NCBI RefSeq assembly: GCF_040105385.1
Contig: NZ_JBEDNQ010000011.1
Coordinates: forward strand, 124,001 to 188,000
Source: Pseudonocardia nematodicida
GTDB taxonomy: Bacteria > Actinomycetota > Actinomycetes > Mycobacteriales > Pseudonocardiaceae
DNA length: 64,000 nt
Direction of reading: 5' to 3'
Each line of letters opens with the position of its first letter. Position 1 is the first letter of the stretch. The notes beneath the pieces were generated by a model. It was given only the letters and a program-made list of their open reading frames with translations, ran no database searches and was not told the origin of the DNA. Positions 7,702 through 16,702 of the stretch are shown here, in pieces. A program made the translations under genes and the position numbers.

Positions 7702-8751
7702 TCAGATCCTGGCCCACGCGCGCGCGACGAGCTCGTAGGACCGCATCCGGTCCGCCAGCGACGGCGCCGCGGTCTCGATCACCAGCTCGTCGGCCTCGGC
7801 GGCCTCGACGATCGCGGCCAGCCGCTCGGCGACCCGGTCCGGCGTGCCGGTGACCCGGGTGCGGAGCCGGTCCTCGAGCAGGATCGACTCCTCGGCGTCC
7901 ATCGGCGGCAGCAGGGCCCGCTCCGCGGCCGTCGGGTAGTAGGACGGCCCGAGGTCGAGCTCCAGGCCGCGCAGCCACACGTCGTACCCGGCGGCGACCT
8001 CCTCGGCGAGCTCGTCGGTGTCCGCGGCCAGCGCCGACACCGCGACGGCCACGTGCGGCCGCTCCCGGTACGGACCGGGCACGAACCGCTCGCGGTAGTG
8101 GTCGACGGCCTCGAGCACGGTCGTCGGACGGGAGAAGTGCGCGACCCCGAGCGGCAGCCCGTTGCGCGCGGCGAACTCCGCGCTCTCCGACGCCGTCGAG
8201 GCGTGCACCCACACCTGCGGCGCGGCGGTGTCGAGCAGCGCGACGGGTGCGCCCCGCAGCCCGGTCTCCTTGCCCGCCAGCAGCCGTAGCAGCTGGTCAC
8301 AGCGCCCGGAGAAGGTGCCGAGGCCGCGTTCGAGCAGCCGGGCCTCGACGTTCGGCCGGTCCTGCTCGCCGGCGACGGTGCGCGGCGTGCGCGCCGCCGG
8401 GGACCTGCCCAGGCCGAGATCGGCCCGTCCGCCGGACAGCGCCGACAGCAGTACCGCGTCCTCGGCGAGGCGCAGCGGCGGGTGGTAGGCGACCAGCGCC
8501 GCGGCGACGCCGAGCCGGATGCGCCGGGTGTGCGCGGCGAGGTGGGACAGCAGCATCATCGGGCTGGTCGAGCCGAGACCCGGGCTGAGGTGGTGCTCGC
8601 CGGCCCAGTACCGCAGCATGCCCAGCGACTCCGCGTGCTGGGCGAGGGTGATCGCGTCCGCGACGACGTCGGCGGCCCGGCCACCCGGTCGCACCGGGCT
8701 CAGGTCGAGGCACGACAGCGGGATCGTGGACAGCGTGGGCTCCTCGCGCAC
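7702..8751 (-). CDS. LLM-class flavin-dependent oxidoreductase (luciferase-like)
   Basis: A luciferase-like monooxygenase with TIM-barrel fold, using FMNH2 or F420. The sequence LSCLDLSPVRPGG at the N terminus, the RYWAGEHH block (where the His pair lies near the flavin) and the GSTSPMMLLSHLAAHTRRIRLG region place it in the MsnO8-like subgroup. It has 349 residues, the normal length. GTG start at 8751; no better ATG exists before the first barrel strand. It stands alone, 49 bp from the recombinase upstream region on one side and about 100 bp from the mrp operon on the other. The substrate is unknown. Confidence 0.85.
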   Translation of the reverse strand: MREEPTLSTIPLSCLDLSPVRPGGRAADVVADAITLAQHAESLGMLRYWAGEHHLSPGLGSTSPMMLLSHLAAHTRRIRLGVAAALVAYHPPLRLAEDAVLLSALSGGRADLGLGRSPAARTPRTVAGEQDRPNVEARLLERGLGTFSGRCDQLLRLLAGKETGLRGAPVALLDTAAPQVWVHASTASESAEFAARNGLPLGVAHFSRPTTVLEAVDHYRERFVPGPYRERPHVAVAVSALAADTDELAEEVAAGYDVWLRGLELDLGPSYYPTAAERALLPPMDAEESILLEDRLRTRVTGTPDRVAERLAAIVEAAEADELVIETAAPSLADRMRSYELVARAWARI

Positions 8752-8851
8752 GGGCGGGGCGACCGTGATCGGGCGCCGGGGGTCGAGCGCGAATCTATGC
8801 CCCGGTGATCGGGGCGGGCAATGCCGGGCCGGGGCGGGCGGGCCGGGCCCG

Positions 8852-9217
8852 TCAGCCGTCGTCCCCCTGCGCCGGCCCGCGGGGTCCGGTGACGGATCGC
8901 AGCGCGGCGGAATCGGTGTCCGGGCTGAACCGGTGGCCCGACAGCAGGGCGCAGCGGGCGAGCATGATCCCGCCCGCGGCGGAGGTGACCAGCTGCAGCA
9001 CCACCGCGACCGCGGCCTTGACCGCGTCGGCCACGCCCGGCGCCACCAGAACCGACCCGATGATGATCAGGCTGATCCCGACGCCGGTGGCGGTGGCGAC
9101 CGCGGAGGCGCGCATGTAGAAGTCGGCGAACCGGAGCAGCCCGATCGCGGCCAGCAGCAGGACACCGGCACCGGCGACCGCCAGCACCTGGCCCAGGACG
9201 GTGAGGAACCCGGTCAT
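8852..9217 (-). CDS. mrpG: Mrp antiporter subunit G
   Basis: Small membrane subunit of the multisubunit Na+(K+)/H+ antiporter. It has 121 residues with three hydrophobic helices: about 5-25, 41-60 and 65-88. The family block LLRFADFYMRASAVATATGVG is recognisable. The hydrophilic tail of about 30 residues is longer than in Bacillus MrpG. It is the last gene of the mrp operon and its ATG overlaps the mrpF stop as ATGA, so it depends on upstream translation. The longer frame to the left of this start is the shadow of mrpF. Confidence 0.92.
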   Translation of the reverse strand: MTGFLTVLGQVLAVAGAGVLLLAAIGLLRFADFYMRASAVATATGVGISLIIIGSVLVAPGVADAVKAAVAVVLQLVTSAAGGIMLARCALLSGHRFSPDTDSAALRSVTGPRGPAQGDDG

Positions 9218-9483
9218 CGTGCACCTCCGACGAGCGCGCGGGCGAGCGAGACGGCGGCCAGGAACGCCGCCATCGTGACGACCAGGACGAGGTCGAACGT
9301 GGAGGTGTTGCCGGACCGGACGCCGCCGAGCGCGATCAGGCCGATCACGGTCACGGTCAGCAGCTCGGCGCCGACGAGCCGGGACCCGCGGTCGGGCCCG
9401 CGCACGATCCGGACGACCGACAGCAGCGCCACGACGGCGCACAGGGCGAAGGCGATGTCGATGCCGATCAGGGCGGTGCTCAT
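9214..9483 (-). CDS. mrpF: Mrp antiporter subunit F
   Basis: An 89-residue, three-helix membrane protein. Typical MrpF features are the VRIVRGPDRGSRLVGAELL block after helix 1 and helix 3 beginning at TFDLVLVVTMAAFLAAVS. It overlaps both neighbours by 4 nt. It is part of the hetero-oligomeric antiporter, where small subunits E, F and G surround the A and D channels. Confidence 0.92.
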   Translation of the reverse strand: MSTALIGIDIAFALCAVVALLSVVRIVRGPDRGSRLVGAELLTVTVIGLIALGGVRSGNTSTFDLVLVVTMAAFLAAVSLARALVGGAR

Positions 9484-9839
9484 GCGAGGTCCTCCCGGGT
9501 GCGGGGACCGAAGGCGCGGAGCATGCGGGACTCCATGTCCCGCAGATCCGCCAGCGCAGACTCCTCGTCCCGGTGGTACATCGAGTGCACGAGGAGCTCA
9601 CGGTGACCGTCGACGACGCCGAGGGTGAGCGTCCCGGGGGTGAGCGTGATCAACGCACCCATGATCGCCGACCGGGAGCCGGTCTCGCAGTCGAGCGGCA
9701 GCCGCACGACCCGCGGGGTCGCCGACGAGCCCGGCGTGAGGATGTCGGCCAGGACGTCGCGGGCCGAGGAGATGATCTGGCCGGCGAACCAGCACCAGAA
9801 CGCGACCAGCCGGACCGGACGGGTGAGCATCGCGCTCAT
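9480..9839 (-). CDS. mrpE: Mrp antiporter subunit E
   Basis: A 119-residue protein, somewhat shorter than usual MrpE (about 160) because the N-terminal hydrophobic region is reduced to one or two helices (residues 8-26). The conserved cytoplasmic half is intact: VVRLPLDCETGSRSAIMGALITLTPGT, then GHRELLVHSM and DMESRMLRAFG. It overlaps mrpD and mrpF by ATGA. Confidence 0.9.
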   Translation of the reverse strand: MSAMLTRPVRLVAFWCWFAGQIISSARDVLADILTPGSSATPRVVRLPLDCETGSRSAIMGALITLTPGTLTLGVVDGHRELLVHSMYHRDEESALADLRDMESRMLRAFGPRTREDLA

Positions 9840-11350
9840 CGGGGAAGCACCGCCTCCACGTAGGAACTGGTGTCGAGCAGGCCGGCCGCCGCGGTGGCGG
9901 ACAGGCCGTAGAGCAGCTCGGCGCCGAGGCCGAGGCCGAGCGTGACCATGGCGAGCACGAGCCCGGGCAGGGTCAGCCGGAGCCCGACCCGGGGGACCGG
10001 CGGCGCCGCGACCAGGGTGTCCCCGGTCGATCCCGTGGCCGTGTCGTCCTCGTCGGGTCGCTTCACCAGCACGTTCCAGATCTTGATCATCGAGAGCAGG
10101 GTGAGCAGGCTGACGACGATCGCGACGACGGCCGCCGCGATCTGACCGGCGTCGAGCGCGGCGAGGATCAGCGTCAGCTTCGCGACGAAACCGGAGAACG
10201 GCGGGAGCCCGGCCAGCGACAGCGCCGCCATCCCGAACGCGGCCACCAGCAGCGGGTCGCGCCGCGCGACCCCGCGGATCCGGGCCAGCGCGTCGGTGCC
10301 GTGCCGTTCCTCGACCGCGCCGCAGGACAGGAACAGCGACGCCTTCACGATCATGTGGTGCAGCAGGTAGAAGATGCCCGCGGCCAGCCCGAGCGGGGTG
10401 AACAGGGCGACCCCGAGCAGGATGTAGCCGATCTGGCTGACCATGTGGAAGGCCAGGATCGAGCGCATCGTGCTCTCACCGACGGCGCCGAGCACCCCGA
10501 TCAGCATCGTCGCCGAGAAGAGCACGACACCGATCCAGAGCCAGCGGGTGTCGCCGTCGAACACGACCGCGTAGATCCGGTAGATCGCGTAGATCGCGAC
10601 CTTGGTGTGCAGGCCGGAGAACAGCGCCGAGATCGTCGGCGACGTCGACGGGTAGGCCTGCGCGAGCCAGCCGTGCACGGGCACGACCGCGGCCTTCATC
10701 GACAGCGCGGCGATGCAGATCCCGGCGGCGACGGCGACGGTCGGCGACTGCTGCGCCGCCCCGGCGAGCTCGGCCAGGTTCACGGTGCCGGCGGTGCCGT
10801 AGACCATCGCGACCCCGGCGAGGAACAGCGTCGAGACGAACAGGTTGAACGCGACGTAGAGCCGGGCCCCGGTGACCGACCGGAGCGTTCCCTGCCCGGA
10901 GCGGGCCAGCACGAGCAGCCCGTACGAGGGCAGCAGCATGACCTCGATGAAGACGAACAGGTTGAAGATGTCGGCGGTCAGCAGCGCGCCGTTGACGCCA
11001 CCGACCAGGGCCATGACCAGCGGCGGGTAGAGCCGGGCCTCGCCGGTGCCGGTCATCAGCCCGAACACCGCGCACACCAGCGCGAGCAGCCCGGTGACGG
11101 TGAGCATCAGCGCGGACAGCGTGTCGCCGACGAACGGGATCGCGATGCCGCCCGGCCAGCCGCCGACCTGCTCGGCCAGCACCGCCCCGGACGACGTCGT
11201 GGCGACCAGCGCGATCCCGGCGGCGAGGTTGGCGATCAGCAGCGCGATCAGCACCGCGCGGGCCCACGGTGCGCAGGCCCTCGCCGGTGCGGTGATCCCG
11301 GCCGCGAGCAGCGGCAGGCCGACGAACAGCGGGAGCATCGTGGCGGTCAT
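9836..11350 (-). CDS. mrpD: Mrp antiporter subunit D (NuoN/ND-like)
   Basis: A 504-residue polytopic protein homologous to complex I antiporter-like subunits, with about 14 helices. The proton-translocation core is visible: FIEVMLLPSYGLLVLARSG with its key Glu, LSMKAAVVPVHGWLAQAYP with the conserved Lys, and YLLHHMIVKASLFLSCGAVEE with a second conserved Lys. It overlaps mrpC and mrpE by 4 nt. It very likely forms one of the two ion pathways of the complex. Confidence 0.95.
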   Translation of the reverse strand: MTATMLPLFVGLPLLAAGITAPARACAPWARAVLIALLIANLAAGIALVATTSSGAVLAEQVGGWPGGIAIPFVGDTLSALMLTVTGLLALVCAVFGLMTGTGEARLYPPLVMALVGGVNGALLTADIFNLFVFIEVMLLPSYGLLVLARSGQGTLRSVTGARLYVAFNLFVSTLFLAGVAMVYGTAGTVNLAELAGAAQQSPTVAVAAGICIAALSMKAAVVPVHGWLAQAYPSTSPTISALFSGLHTKVAIYAIYRIYAVVFDGDTRWLWIGVVLFSATMLIGVLGAVGESTMRSILAFHMVSQIGYILLGVALFTPLGLAAGIFYLLHHMIVKASLFLSCGAVEERHGTDALARIRGVARRDPLLVAAFGMAALSLAGLPPFSGFVAKLTLILAALDAGQIAAAVVAIVVSLLTLLSMIKIWNVLVKRPDEDDTATGSTGDTLVAAPPVPRVGLRLTLPGLVLAMVTLGLGLGAELLYGLSATAAAGLLDTSSYVEAVLPR

Positions 11351-11820
11351 CGGGTCACCCCCGCGCGGTCGGCGGGGCGGTCGCCGTTCGAGGCCGGACC
11401 GCCGTGGCCTTGCGGATCGCCGGTCGGGCCGTCGTCGCCGTCCCGGCTGCCGTTCTCGGTCCGGGAGCCGTCGCCGGTCCGGTCGTCACCGTCGTCGTCG
11501 GGGGTCTCGGCGGGACCGCGGTCGCGGGTGTCGTCCCCGGCCCGCCCGGTCACCGCCAGCACCAGCATCACGACGACGATCGCGAACGCGATGACGATCG
11601 CGGTCAGCACGAACGCCTGCGGCAACGGGTCGGCCGACAGCGCCGGGTCGGTGCCCTCCAGGGGTTCGCCGCGGCGCTGGGTGCCACCCGTCGCGAACAG
11701 CAGCAGGTTGACGGCGTGGCCGAACAGCAGCAGCCCGAGGATGGTGCGCAGGTAGCTGCGGTCGAACATCAGGTAGGCGGCGCCGGCCACCAGGAGGCCG
11801 ATCGTGAGAGCGAGGATCAT
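11347..11820 (-). CDS. mrpC: Mrp antiporter subunit C (NuoK-like) with acidic tail
   Basis: A 157-residue protein homologous to NuoK. Three helices lie in the first 90 residues. LRTILGLLLFGHAVNLLLFATGG and LPQAFVLTAIVIAFAIVVVM are diagnostic. The last 65 residues are an Asp/Gly/Arg-rich hydrophilic tail not found in most MrpC proteins, probably disordered and cytoplasmic. Overlaps mrpAB and mrpD by ATGA. The longer upstream frame belongs to the shadow of mrpAB. Confidence 0.92.
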   Translation of the reverse strand: MILALTIGLLVAGAAYLMFDRSYLRTILGLLLFGHAVNLLLFATGGTQRRGEPLEGTDPALSADPLPQAFVLTAIVIAFAIVVVMLVLAVTGRAGDDTRDRGPAETPDDDGDDRTGDGSRTENGSRDGDDGPTGDPQGHGGPASNGDRPADRAGVTR

Positions 11821-14600
11821 CGGAGCGCCTCCTCGGGCTCGTGGTCGTCCCGCGGCTCGGTCTCCGGCTCGGGATCGGGGTCCGGCTCGCGCGAGCCGAG
11901 CAGGTTCAGCGCGGCCACCACGACGCCGAGCACGGCGAGGTAGACACCGACGTCGAACACCAGCGCGGTCGAGAGGTGGATGCCCAGCAGGTCGAGGTGC
12001 AGCGGCCGCAGGAACGACCCGTCGAACAGCCCGATCAGCCCGGTCAGCGCCGCGACGACCGCGCCGAGACCCGCGACGAGCAGGAAGGGCAGCCGGACGC
12101 GCCCGTCGGCGTCGGACGGGGCGGCCAGGTAGGCCAGTACCAGCCCGGAGGCTCCGACGAGGGCTCCGATGAAGCCGCCGCCCGGGTCGTTGTGCCCGCG
12201 CAGCAGCACCCACACCGACGCGATCAGCAGGAACGGCACCAGCACCTTCGCGACGGTCCTGAGGAAGATCGCGTTCGCGCCGGGGTCGGCCACCGGCGCC
12301 GGCTCGGGTGGGGGATCGGGACGCCGGACCGGTTGCGGACGGCGGGCGTCGAGCAGCGCGGCCATCACCAGCGCGGCGAGCGCGAGGACGACGAGCTCGC
12401 CGAAGGTGTCGAAGGCCCGGAAGTCGACCAGGATGGTGTTGACGATGTTGCTGCCGCCGGTCTCCGCCTCGGCCTCGGCCAGGAACCAGGTGCTGACCGC
12501 CGAGGGCTCCCGCCAGCCGGTCATGGCCAGCGTGCCGGCCGTGGCCGCGATCCCGGCGCCGGCGGCGAGCAGCACCCGCGGCAGCTGCCGGCCGGTGCCG
12601 GCACCGAAGCCGGCGGGCAGCCGGCGCAGCACCAGCACGATGACGGCGACCGTCAGCACCTCGACCAGCAGCTGGGTCAGCGCGACGTCCGCGGCGCCCA
12701 GCTCGTAGAACCACAGCGCGACCGAGAAGCCGACGACGCCCGCGCCGAGCACCGCCGGGAGCCGCTGGCCGGCGCGCAGCGTCGCCGCCACCCCGGCGGC
12801 GGTGAGCAGGAGCAGCAGGACGTCCACCGGACGGGAGGTTCCCGGTGCGGCGTCGAGACCACCGGCCCGGGCGACGACCGCGGCGGTGCCACCGGCCGCG
12901 ATCAGCAGCACCGGCACCAGCAGGTGCCGGGCCGGGGAGTCGCCGCGGGTCGGGTTCCCCACGAGGTACCCGAGGTCGATGATCCCGGTGCGGATCCGCT
13001 CGACGACCGCGACGCCGGTGACCGGGAACAGCGGCCGGTCGAGGACCCGGTCGACCCGCGCCCGGGCGAGGACGAGCACCGCACCGGCGGAGAGCGCGAG
13101 CAGCGAGACGACCAGCGCCGGGTTCACCCCGTGCCAGACGTAGAAGCCCTCGATCTCGCCGACCGGGACCGCCAGCGACGCCGCGGCCGCGCCGCGCACC
13201 AGCCCGTCGAGCACCGACGCCGCCGGACCGAGCAGCGCACCCGCCAGCGCGGTCACGGTCACCGCACCGATCATCGCCCGGGCTCCGGTGACCGGGCCCA
13301 GCTCGGCCGCCGGCCCGAACAGCACCGGGAACACCATCCGTGCGCTGTAGGCCACGGTCAGGACCGCGCCCAGCCCGAGCCCGACGGTGGCGAGCAGCGA
13401 GGGCCCGCTCCCGCCGGTCAACGCGGCGTCGAGCACGTACTCCTTGGAGACGAAGCCCAGGGTGAGCGGGACCCCGGCCATGCTCAGCGCGGCGAGCGCG
13501 ATCATCACCGCGGTCCACGGCATCGCCCGGTACAGCCCGCGCAGCTCGCGCAGGTCCCGGGTGCCGGCCCGGCGTTCGACGAGCCCGACCGTCATGAACC
13601 CGGCGGACTTGAACAGCGCGTGCGCGACGACGTGCGCGCTCGCGGCGAGCAGCGCCGTCGTCGTCCCGACCCCGATGACCGCGACGAGCAGGCCGAGCTG
13701 GCTGACCGTGGAGTAGGCCAGCAGTTCCTTGAGGTCGCTGCGCTGCAGCGCGAACACCGCGCCCATCAGCGCGGTCAGCACACCGACCGACACCAGCAGC
13801 CACGGCCACACCGGCGACGCCGACGCCGCGCCGGAGAACCGCATCAGCAGGTAGATCCCGGCCTTCACCATGGCCGCGGCGTGCAGGTAGGCGCTCACCG
13901 GGGCGGGGGCGACCATCGCGTCGGGCAGCCAGGAGTGGAACGGGAACTGCGCGGACTTCGTCATCGCGGCCACCGCGACCAGCACCGCGACCGTGCCGGC
14001 GAAGGCCGGATCGGTCTGCCAGGCCGGGTCGGCGAGCGCGACCGACAGCTGGGTGGTCCCGGTCCGGACGATCACCGTACAGACCGCCGCGAGCAGCGCG
14101 AGCCCCCCGGCCACGGTGATCAGCAGGGTCCGTGCGGCCGGGGCACGCCCCTTCGGCCCGACCCGCAGGATCAGCAGGTACGAGCAGAGCGTGGTGATCT
14201 CCCACGCCACGAACAGGACGACCAGGTCGTCGGCGAGGACCAGGGTGAGCATGGCCGCGGCGAACGCGGTCATGAGCGCGTAGAAGCCGGTGGGCCGCTT
14301 CTCGGTGACGTACGACGTCGAGTACGCCAGCACGATCGCGCCCACGCCCAGCACCAGCAGCGCGAACAGGGTGCCGAGCCCGTCCATCCGCAGGCGGAGC
14401 ATCACCTCCAGCGTCGGGATCCACGGCACGACCTCGGCGACCGGTCCCGGCGTCGTGAGGGCGACACCGGCGATCACCGCGGTGAGTGCCGCCAGCCCGG
14501 CGGCGCCGAACCAGCCTCCGGCCGGCCCGTGGCGACGGGCGATCAGCGGAGTCAGCGCGACGAGCGCCCACGCCGCGGCGAGCGTGGCAGTCAGGACCAT
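11817..14600 (-). CDS. mrpA: Mrp antiporter fused subunits A and B
   Basis: First gene of the operon. The 927 residues comprise an MrpA part (about 1-750, NuoL-like with roughly 20 helices) and a C-terminal MrpB domain (about 775-905). MrpA motifs include the WEITTLCSYLL helix, KSAQFPFHSWLPDAMVAPAPVS reduced to its core KSAQFPFHSWLPDAM, and HALFKSAGFM with the conserved Lys. The MrpB part shows LVPFLLIASVWVLLRGHNDP and GGGFIGALVGASG. An A-B fusion is common in actinobacteria and proteobacteria. The complex exports Na+ and supports pH and salt tolerance. ATG start with GGGAG some 10 nt upstream. A 927-codon open frame on the other strand is a codon-bias mirror. Confidence 0.95.
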   Translation of the reverse strand: MVLTATLAAAWALVALTPLIARRHGPAGGWFGAAGLAALTAVIAGVALTTPGPVAEVVPWIPTLEVMLRLRMDGLGTLFALLVLGVGAIVLAYSTSYVTEKRPTGFYALMTAFAAAMLTLVLADDLVVLFVAWEITTLCSYLLILRVGPKGRAPAARTLLITVAGGLALLAAVCTVIVRTGTTQLSVALADPAWQTDPAFAGTVAVLVAVAAMTKSAQFPFHSWLPDAMVAPAPVSAYLHAAAMVKAGIYLLMRFSGAASASPVWPWLLVSVGVLTALMGAVFALQRSDLKELLAYSTVSQLGLLVAVIGVGTTTALLAASAHVVAHALFKSAGFMTVGLVERRAGTRDLRELRGLYRAMPWTAVMIALAALSMAGVPLTLGFVSKEYVLDAALTGGSGPSLLATVGLGLGAVLTVAYSARMVFPVLFGPAAELGPVTGARAMIGAVTVTALAGALLGPAASVLDGLVRGAAAASLAVPVGEIEGFYVWHGVNPALVVSLLALSAGAVLVLARARVDRVLDRPLFPVTGVAVVERIRTGIIDLGYLVGNPTRGDSPARHLLVPVLLIAAGGTAAVVARAGGLDAAPGTSRPVDVLLLLLTAAGVAATLRAGQRLPAVLGAGVVGFSVALWFYELGAADVALTQLLVEVLTVAVIVLVLRRLPAGFGAGTGRQLPRVLLAAGAGIAATAGTLAMTGWREPSAVSTWFLAEAEAETGGSNIVNTILVDFRAFDTFGELVVLALAALVMAALLDARRPQPVRRPDPPPEPAPVADPGANAIFLRTVAKVLVPFLLIASVWVLLRGHNDPGGGFIGALVGASGLVLAYLAAPSDADGRVRLPFLLVAGLGAVVAALTGLIGLFDGSFLRPLHLDLLGIHLSTALVFDVGVYLAVLGVVVAALNLLGSREPDPDPEPETEPRDDHEPEEALR

Positions 14601-14961
14601 GACCAGAAAGCTCCCGGTGTCTGAAGGTCGTGCGGGGAGGTCGACGAGGAACCGGGCGGCCTGGTCGGCGGGTATCCCGGCGGCATCACGCGATCGCCGG
14701 GGTTCCCGGGCCGCGCCGCCGGCTCCTGCCGGACGTGCTGGGGCGAGCGCGGGTCAGGCGTCCGGGACGACGCCGGCGAGCATGGGACCCCAGGACGTGG
14801 GGTGCCCGTTCGTACCGGGCAGCGGCACGAGACACACCATCGCCCGCAGCGCGCTCCCGGCAGTCATGGTGGCGGAGACTACATGTGCTGCCCGCGTCGA
14901 TCCCGGCTTCCGCATTGCGACCCGGATCACCTACGGCCTGGCGTTCGCACGTACTGCATGG
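14601..14961. other. 361-bp region without a recognisable gene
   Basis: Lies upstream of mrpA and downstream of the GNAT remnant. Open frames here have no recognisable protein features. It should contain the mrp promoter, but I could not pick convincing -35 and -10 boxes. Confidence 0.4.
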
Positions 14962-15360
14962 TCACGCCAGCCGGTACAGGGCGAAGGGAGCGTCGTCATG
15001 GATCCCGTCCCGGCCGGCCACCAGCCCCGGCCGCCGGATCTCGCGGTCGTACTGCATGCCCAGTCGCTCCATCACCGCGCGGGAGCGTCGGTTGTGCTGT
15101 CCGGTGAAGGCCACGATCTCGTGGGAGGGCAGGACCTCCTGGGGTGATCGCGATCGCGATCGGCGCCTCGTACGCCAGCCATCGGCCGACCCGTCGGTAC
15201 TCCAGCGTTCTGCGCTCCACCGTGCCGATCGGAGCGCATCGCCGGCCGTCCACGTTCCGCCGCACCAGGCCGCGATACCGGGATCGCTGTGCAAGGTCAC
15301 CAGTGCGTCGATCGAGGCGGTCGAGACCGAGACCGGGTCAGGACGAGCCGACCGGCACGG
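14962..15360 (-). pseudogene. GNAT acetyltransferase remnant (frameshifts and internal deletion)
   Basis: Pieces of one GNAT protein appear in three frames. RLVLTRSR near 15335-15352 is in one frame, IDALVTLHSDPGIAAWCGG in the next, GRWLAYEA near 15190 in a third, then the second frame again from HEIVAFTGQHNRRSRAVM to the stop. The order is that of RimJ/RimL-like enzymes, but the central part with the acetyl-CoA loop (RxxGxG) is missing. Only the C-terminal strand and helix (NRRSRAVMERLGM) are intact. The gene cannot make an active acetyltransferase. Sequencing errors could explain one shift but not the internal deletion. Confidence 0.7.
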
Positions 15361-15370
15361 CGTGAGCCGC

Positions 15371-15886
15371 TCACGCGCCCTCGTCCGCGCCACGGATGAT
15401 CCGTAGCTGGCCCAGCTCGGCGACGTTCTTCATCAGTTCGGCATTCGCCCACGCGACGAGGTGCCCGACGGTGTGGCCGTCGGGCCAGGGGAACGTGACG
15501 GGCCTGTCCCGGTCGGCCGCGGTCTGGTCGAGCGCCGCGGCCCAGGCGGCGGCCAGTTCCCGGAGCGCGGCGACGACGCCGGCGGCCGAGCCCGGGTAGC
15601 TCACGTCGGTGCGGTCCCGCCGGGGACGGCCGGTCAGCTCGTCGAGCGCCGTGCCCCACCACCACAGCAGGTGCCAGGCGATCCACGCCCCGGTCGGCGC
15701 CGGGACCGGATCGGGCTCGACCCCGTCCTCCGGGAAGTCCGGCGTCCAGGTGCCACCGGGTCCTTCGTGGACGGTCCAGTGCAGCGGGGCGGGGACGAAG
15801 GCCAGGTCGTCGTCGGTGAGCGCGCTCAGGTGGTACTCGCACAGCGCCCGGACCAGGTCGAACTGCCAGCGCAGGGGATCGGTCAC
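15371..15886 (-). CDS. DinB-family (DUF664-like) protein
   Basis: A 171-residue four-helix-bundle protein of the DinB/MST-like superfamily, often metal-binding and sometimes a thiol transferase. Candidate metal ligands are in AWIAWHLLWWW and in GHTVGHLVAW, with an additional HWTVHEG block between. The GTG start at 15886 is chosen because VTDPLRWQFDLV opens helix 1. The same frame extends 48 codons upstream, mostly Arg/Pro/Thr. It lies just after the GNAT remnant on the same strand. Function is unknown beyond the fold. Confidence 0.75.
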   Translation of the reverse strand: MTDPLRWQFDLVRALCEYHLSALTDDDLAFVPAPLHWTVHEGPGGTWTPDFPEDGVEPDPVPAPTGAWIAWHLLWWWGTALDELTGRPRRDRTDVSYPGSAAGVVAALRELAAAWAAALDQTAADRDRPVTFPWPDGHTVGHLVAWANAELMKNVAELGQLRIIRGADEGA

Positions 15887-16147
15887 GAGGCGGCATCCTG
15901 GCGCGCGCCAGCGACGTCCGCCACCTCGATTCAGGCGACGTCGACGGGTCTGGGTCGTCGGCGTGGGAGTTGTTGCGGGTCGATCCGGCGCGGTGGGATG
16001 AGCGAGACGACGGTGGTCGAACGCCGTCACGACCCTCGCGAGGTCCGTGGCGAGTGCATCGAGGGAGCGGGTGTCGCCGGCCGGCCCCGGTCTCGACGAG
16101 ACGGTCGTCGCCGAGCAGTCCGGCTCCGGGCATCGGGGGCACGACGC
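15887..16147. other. 261-bp interval with possible decayed coding sequence
   Basis: On the minus strand a stretch MPGAGLLGDDRLVETGAG continues after a frame change as RSLDALATDLARVVTAFDH. This reads like protein but with a frameshift and no family match I can name. It could be the remains of a gene between SRPBCC and DinB. Confidence 0.25.
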
Positions 16148-16702
16148 TCAGCCCGGATCCACATCGGACGGCGTCCGCTCGGCGAGGTCCCGGAGCGTCC
16201 GCAGCTGCTTGCGCATCATCAGCAGGTCTCCCCAGGCCAGGGTCTTTCGTCGCAGCCGGGCCACCGGTCCGCCACCGCCGCCGAGAAGTACCTTCACCAC
16301 CAGCCGGGAGCGGCCGGGGGCGGTCTCGCGGACGTCGTAGGTCAGTACGAAGTCGCCGAGGACCCGCCGGCCCGGGCCTCCGCGCAGCCGGATGGTCAGG
16401 TGTCCGGCGCGGGCGAAGGAGACCAGCTCGAACAGGGTCATGACCGTCTGGCCGGGCGCCAGCTCGTCGACACCCGGGGTGAGGGTGCGCGGGCTGCGTC
16501 GGCCGAGGTTGTCCAGCAGGTCGTAGCTGTACGGGGCGACCCGCAGCTGGCACAGCCAGCGGTGCACCACCGGCGCGGGAGCGGCGACGTCGATGCCGCG
16601 GAACCAGGTGGCTCGCGGGTCGGGCAGCAGTTCGTCGCACGGGTAGCGACGGGTCGTCTCGTCGGGTGTGACGCCCCAGAGGGTGGGCAACGTGCCGGTC
16701 AT
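16148..16702 (-). CDS. SRPBCC (START/Bet v1-like) family protein
   Basis: A 184-residue lipid- or ligand-binding helix-grip protein. After a variable N terminus the pattern WFRGIDVAAPAPVVHRWLCQL is the first strand and helix, GQTVMTLFELVSFARAGHL the central strands, and the C-terminal long helix runs from about 150. Its ATG overlaps the TetR stop as ATGA, so it is co-translated with its probable regulator. Likely cytosolic. The ligand is unknown. Confidence 0.78.
   Translation of the reverse strand: MTGTLPTLWGVTPDETTRRYPCDELLPDPRATWFRGIDVAAPAPVVHRWLCQLRVAPYSYDLLDNLGRRSPRTLTPGVDELAPGQTVMTLFELVSFARAGHLTIRLRGGPGRRVLGDFVLTYDVRETAPGRSRLVVKVLLGGGGGPVARLRRKTLAWGDLLMMRKQLRTLRDLAERTPSDVDPG

Noticed and set aside
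11841..14624. A 927-codon open frame on the plus strand opposite mrpA
   Set aside because: Low-complexity Arg/Gln/His/Gly composition without domains; it mirrors codon bias of the antiporter gene.
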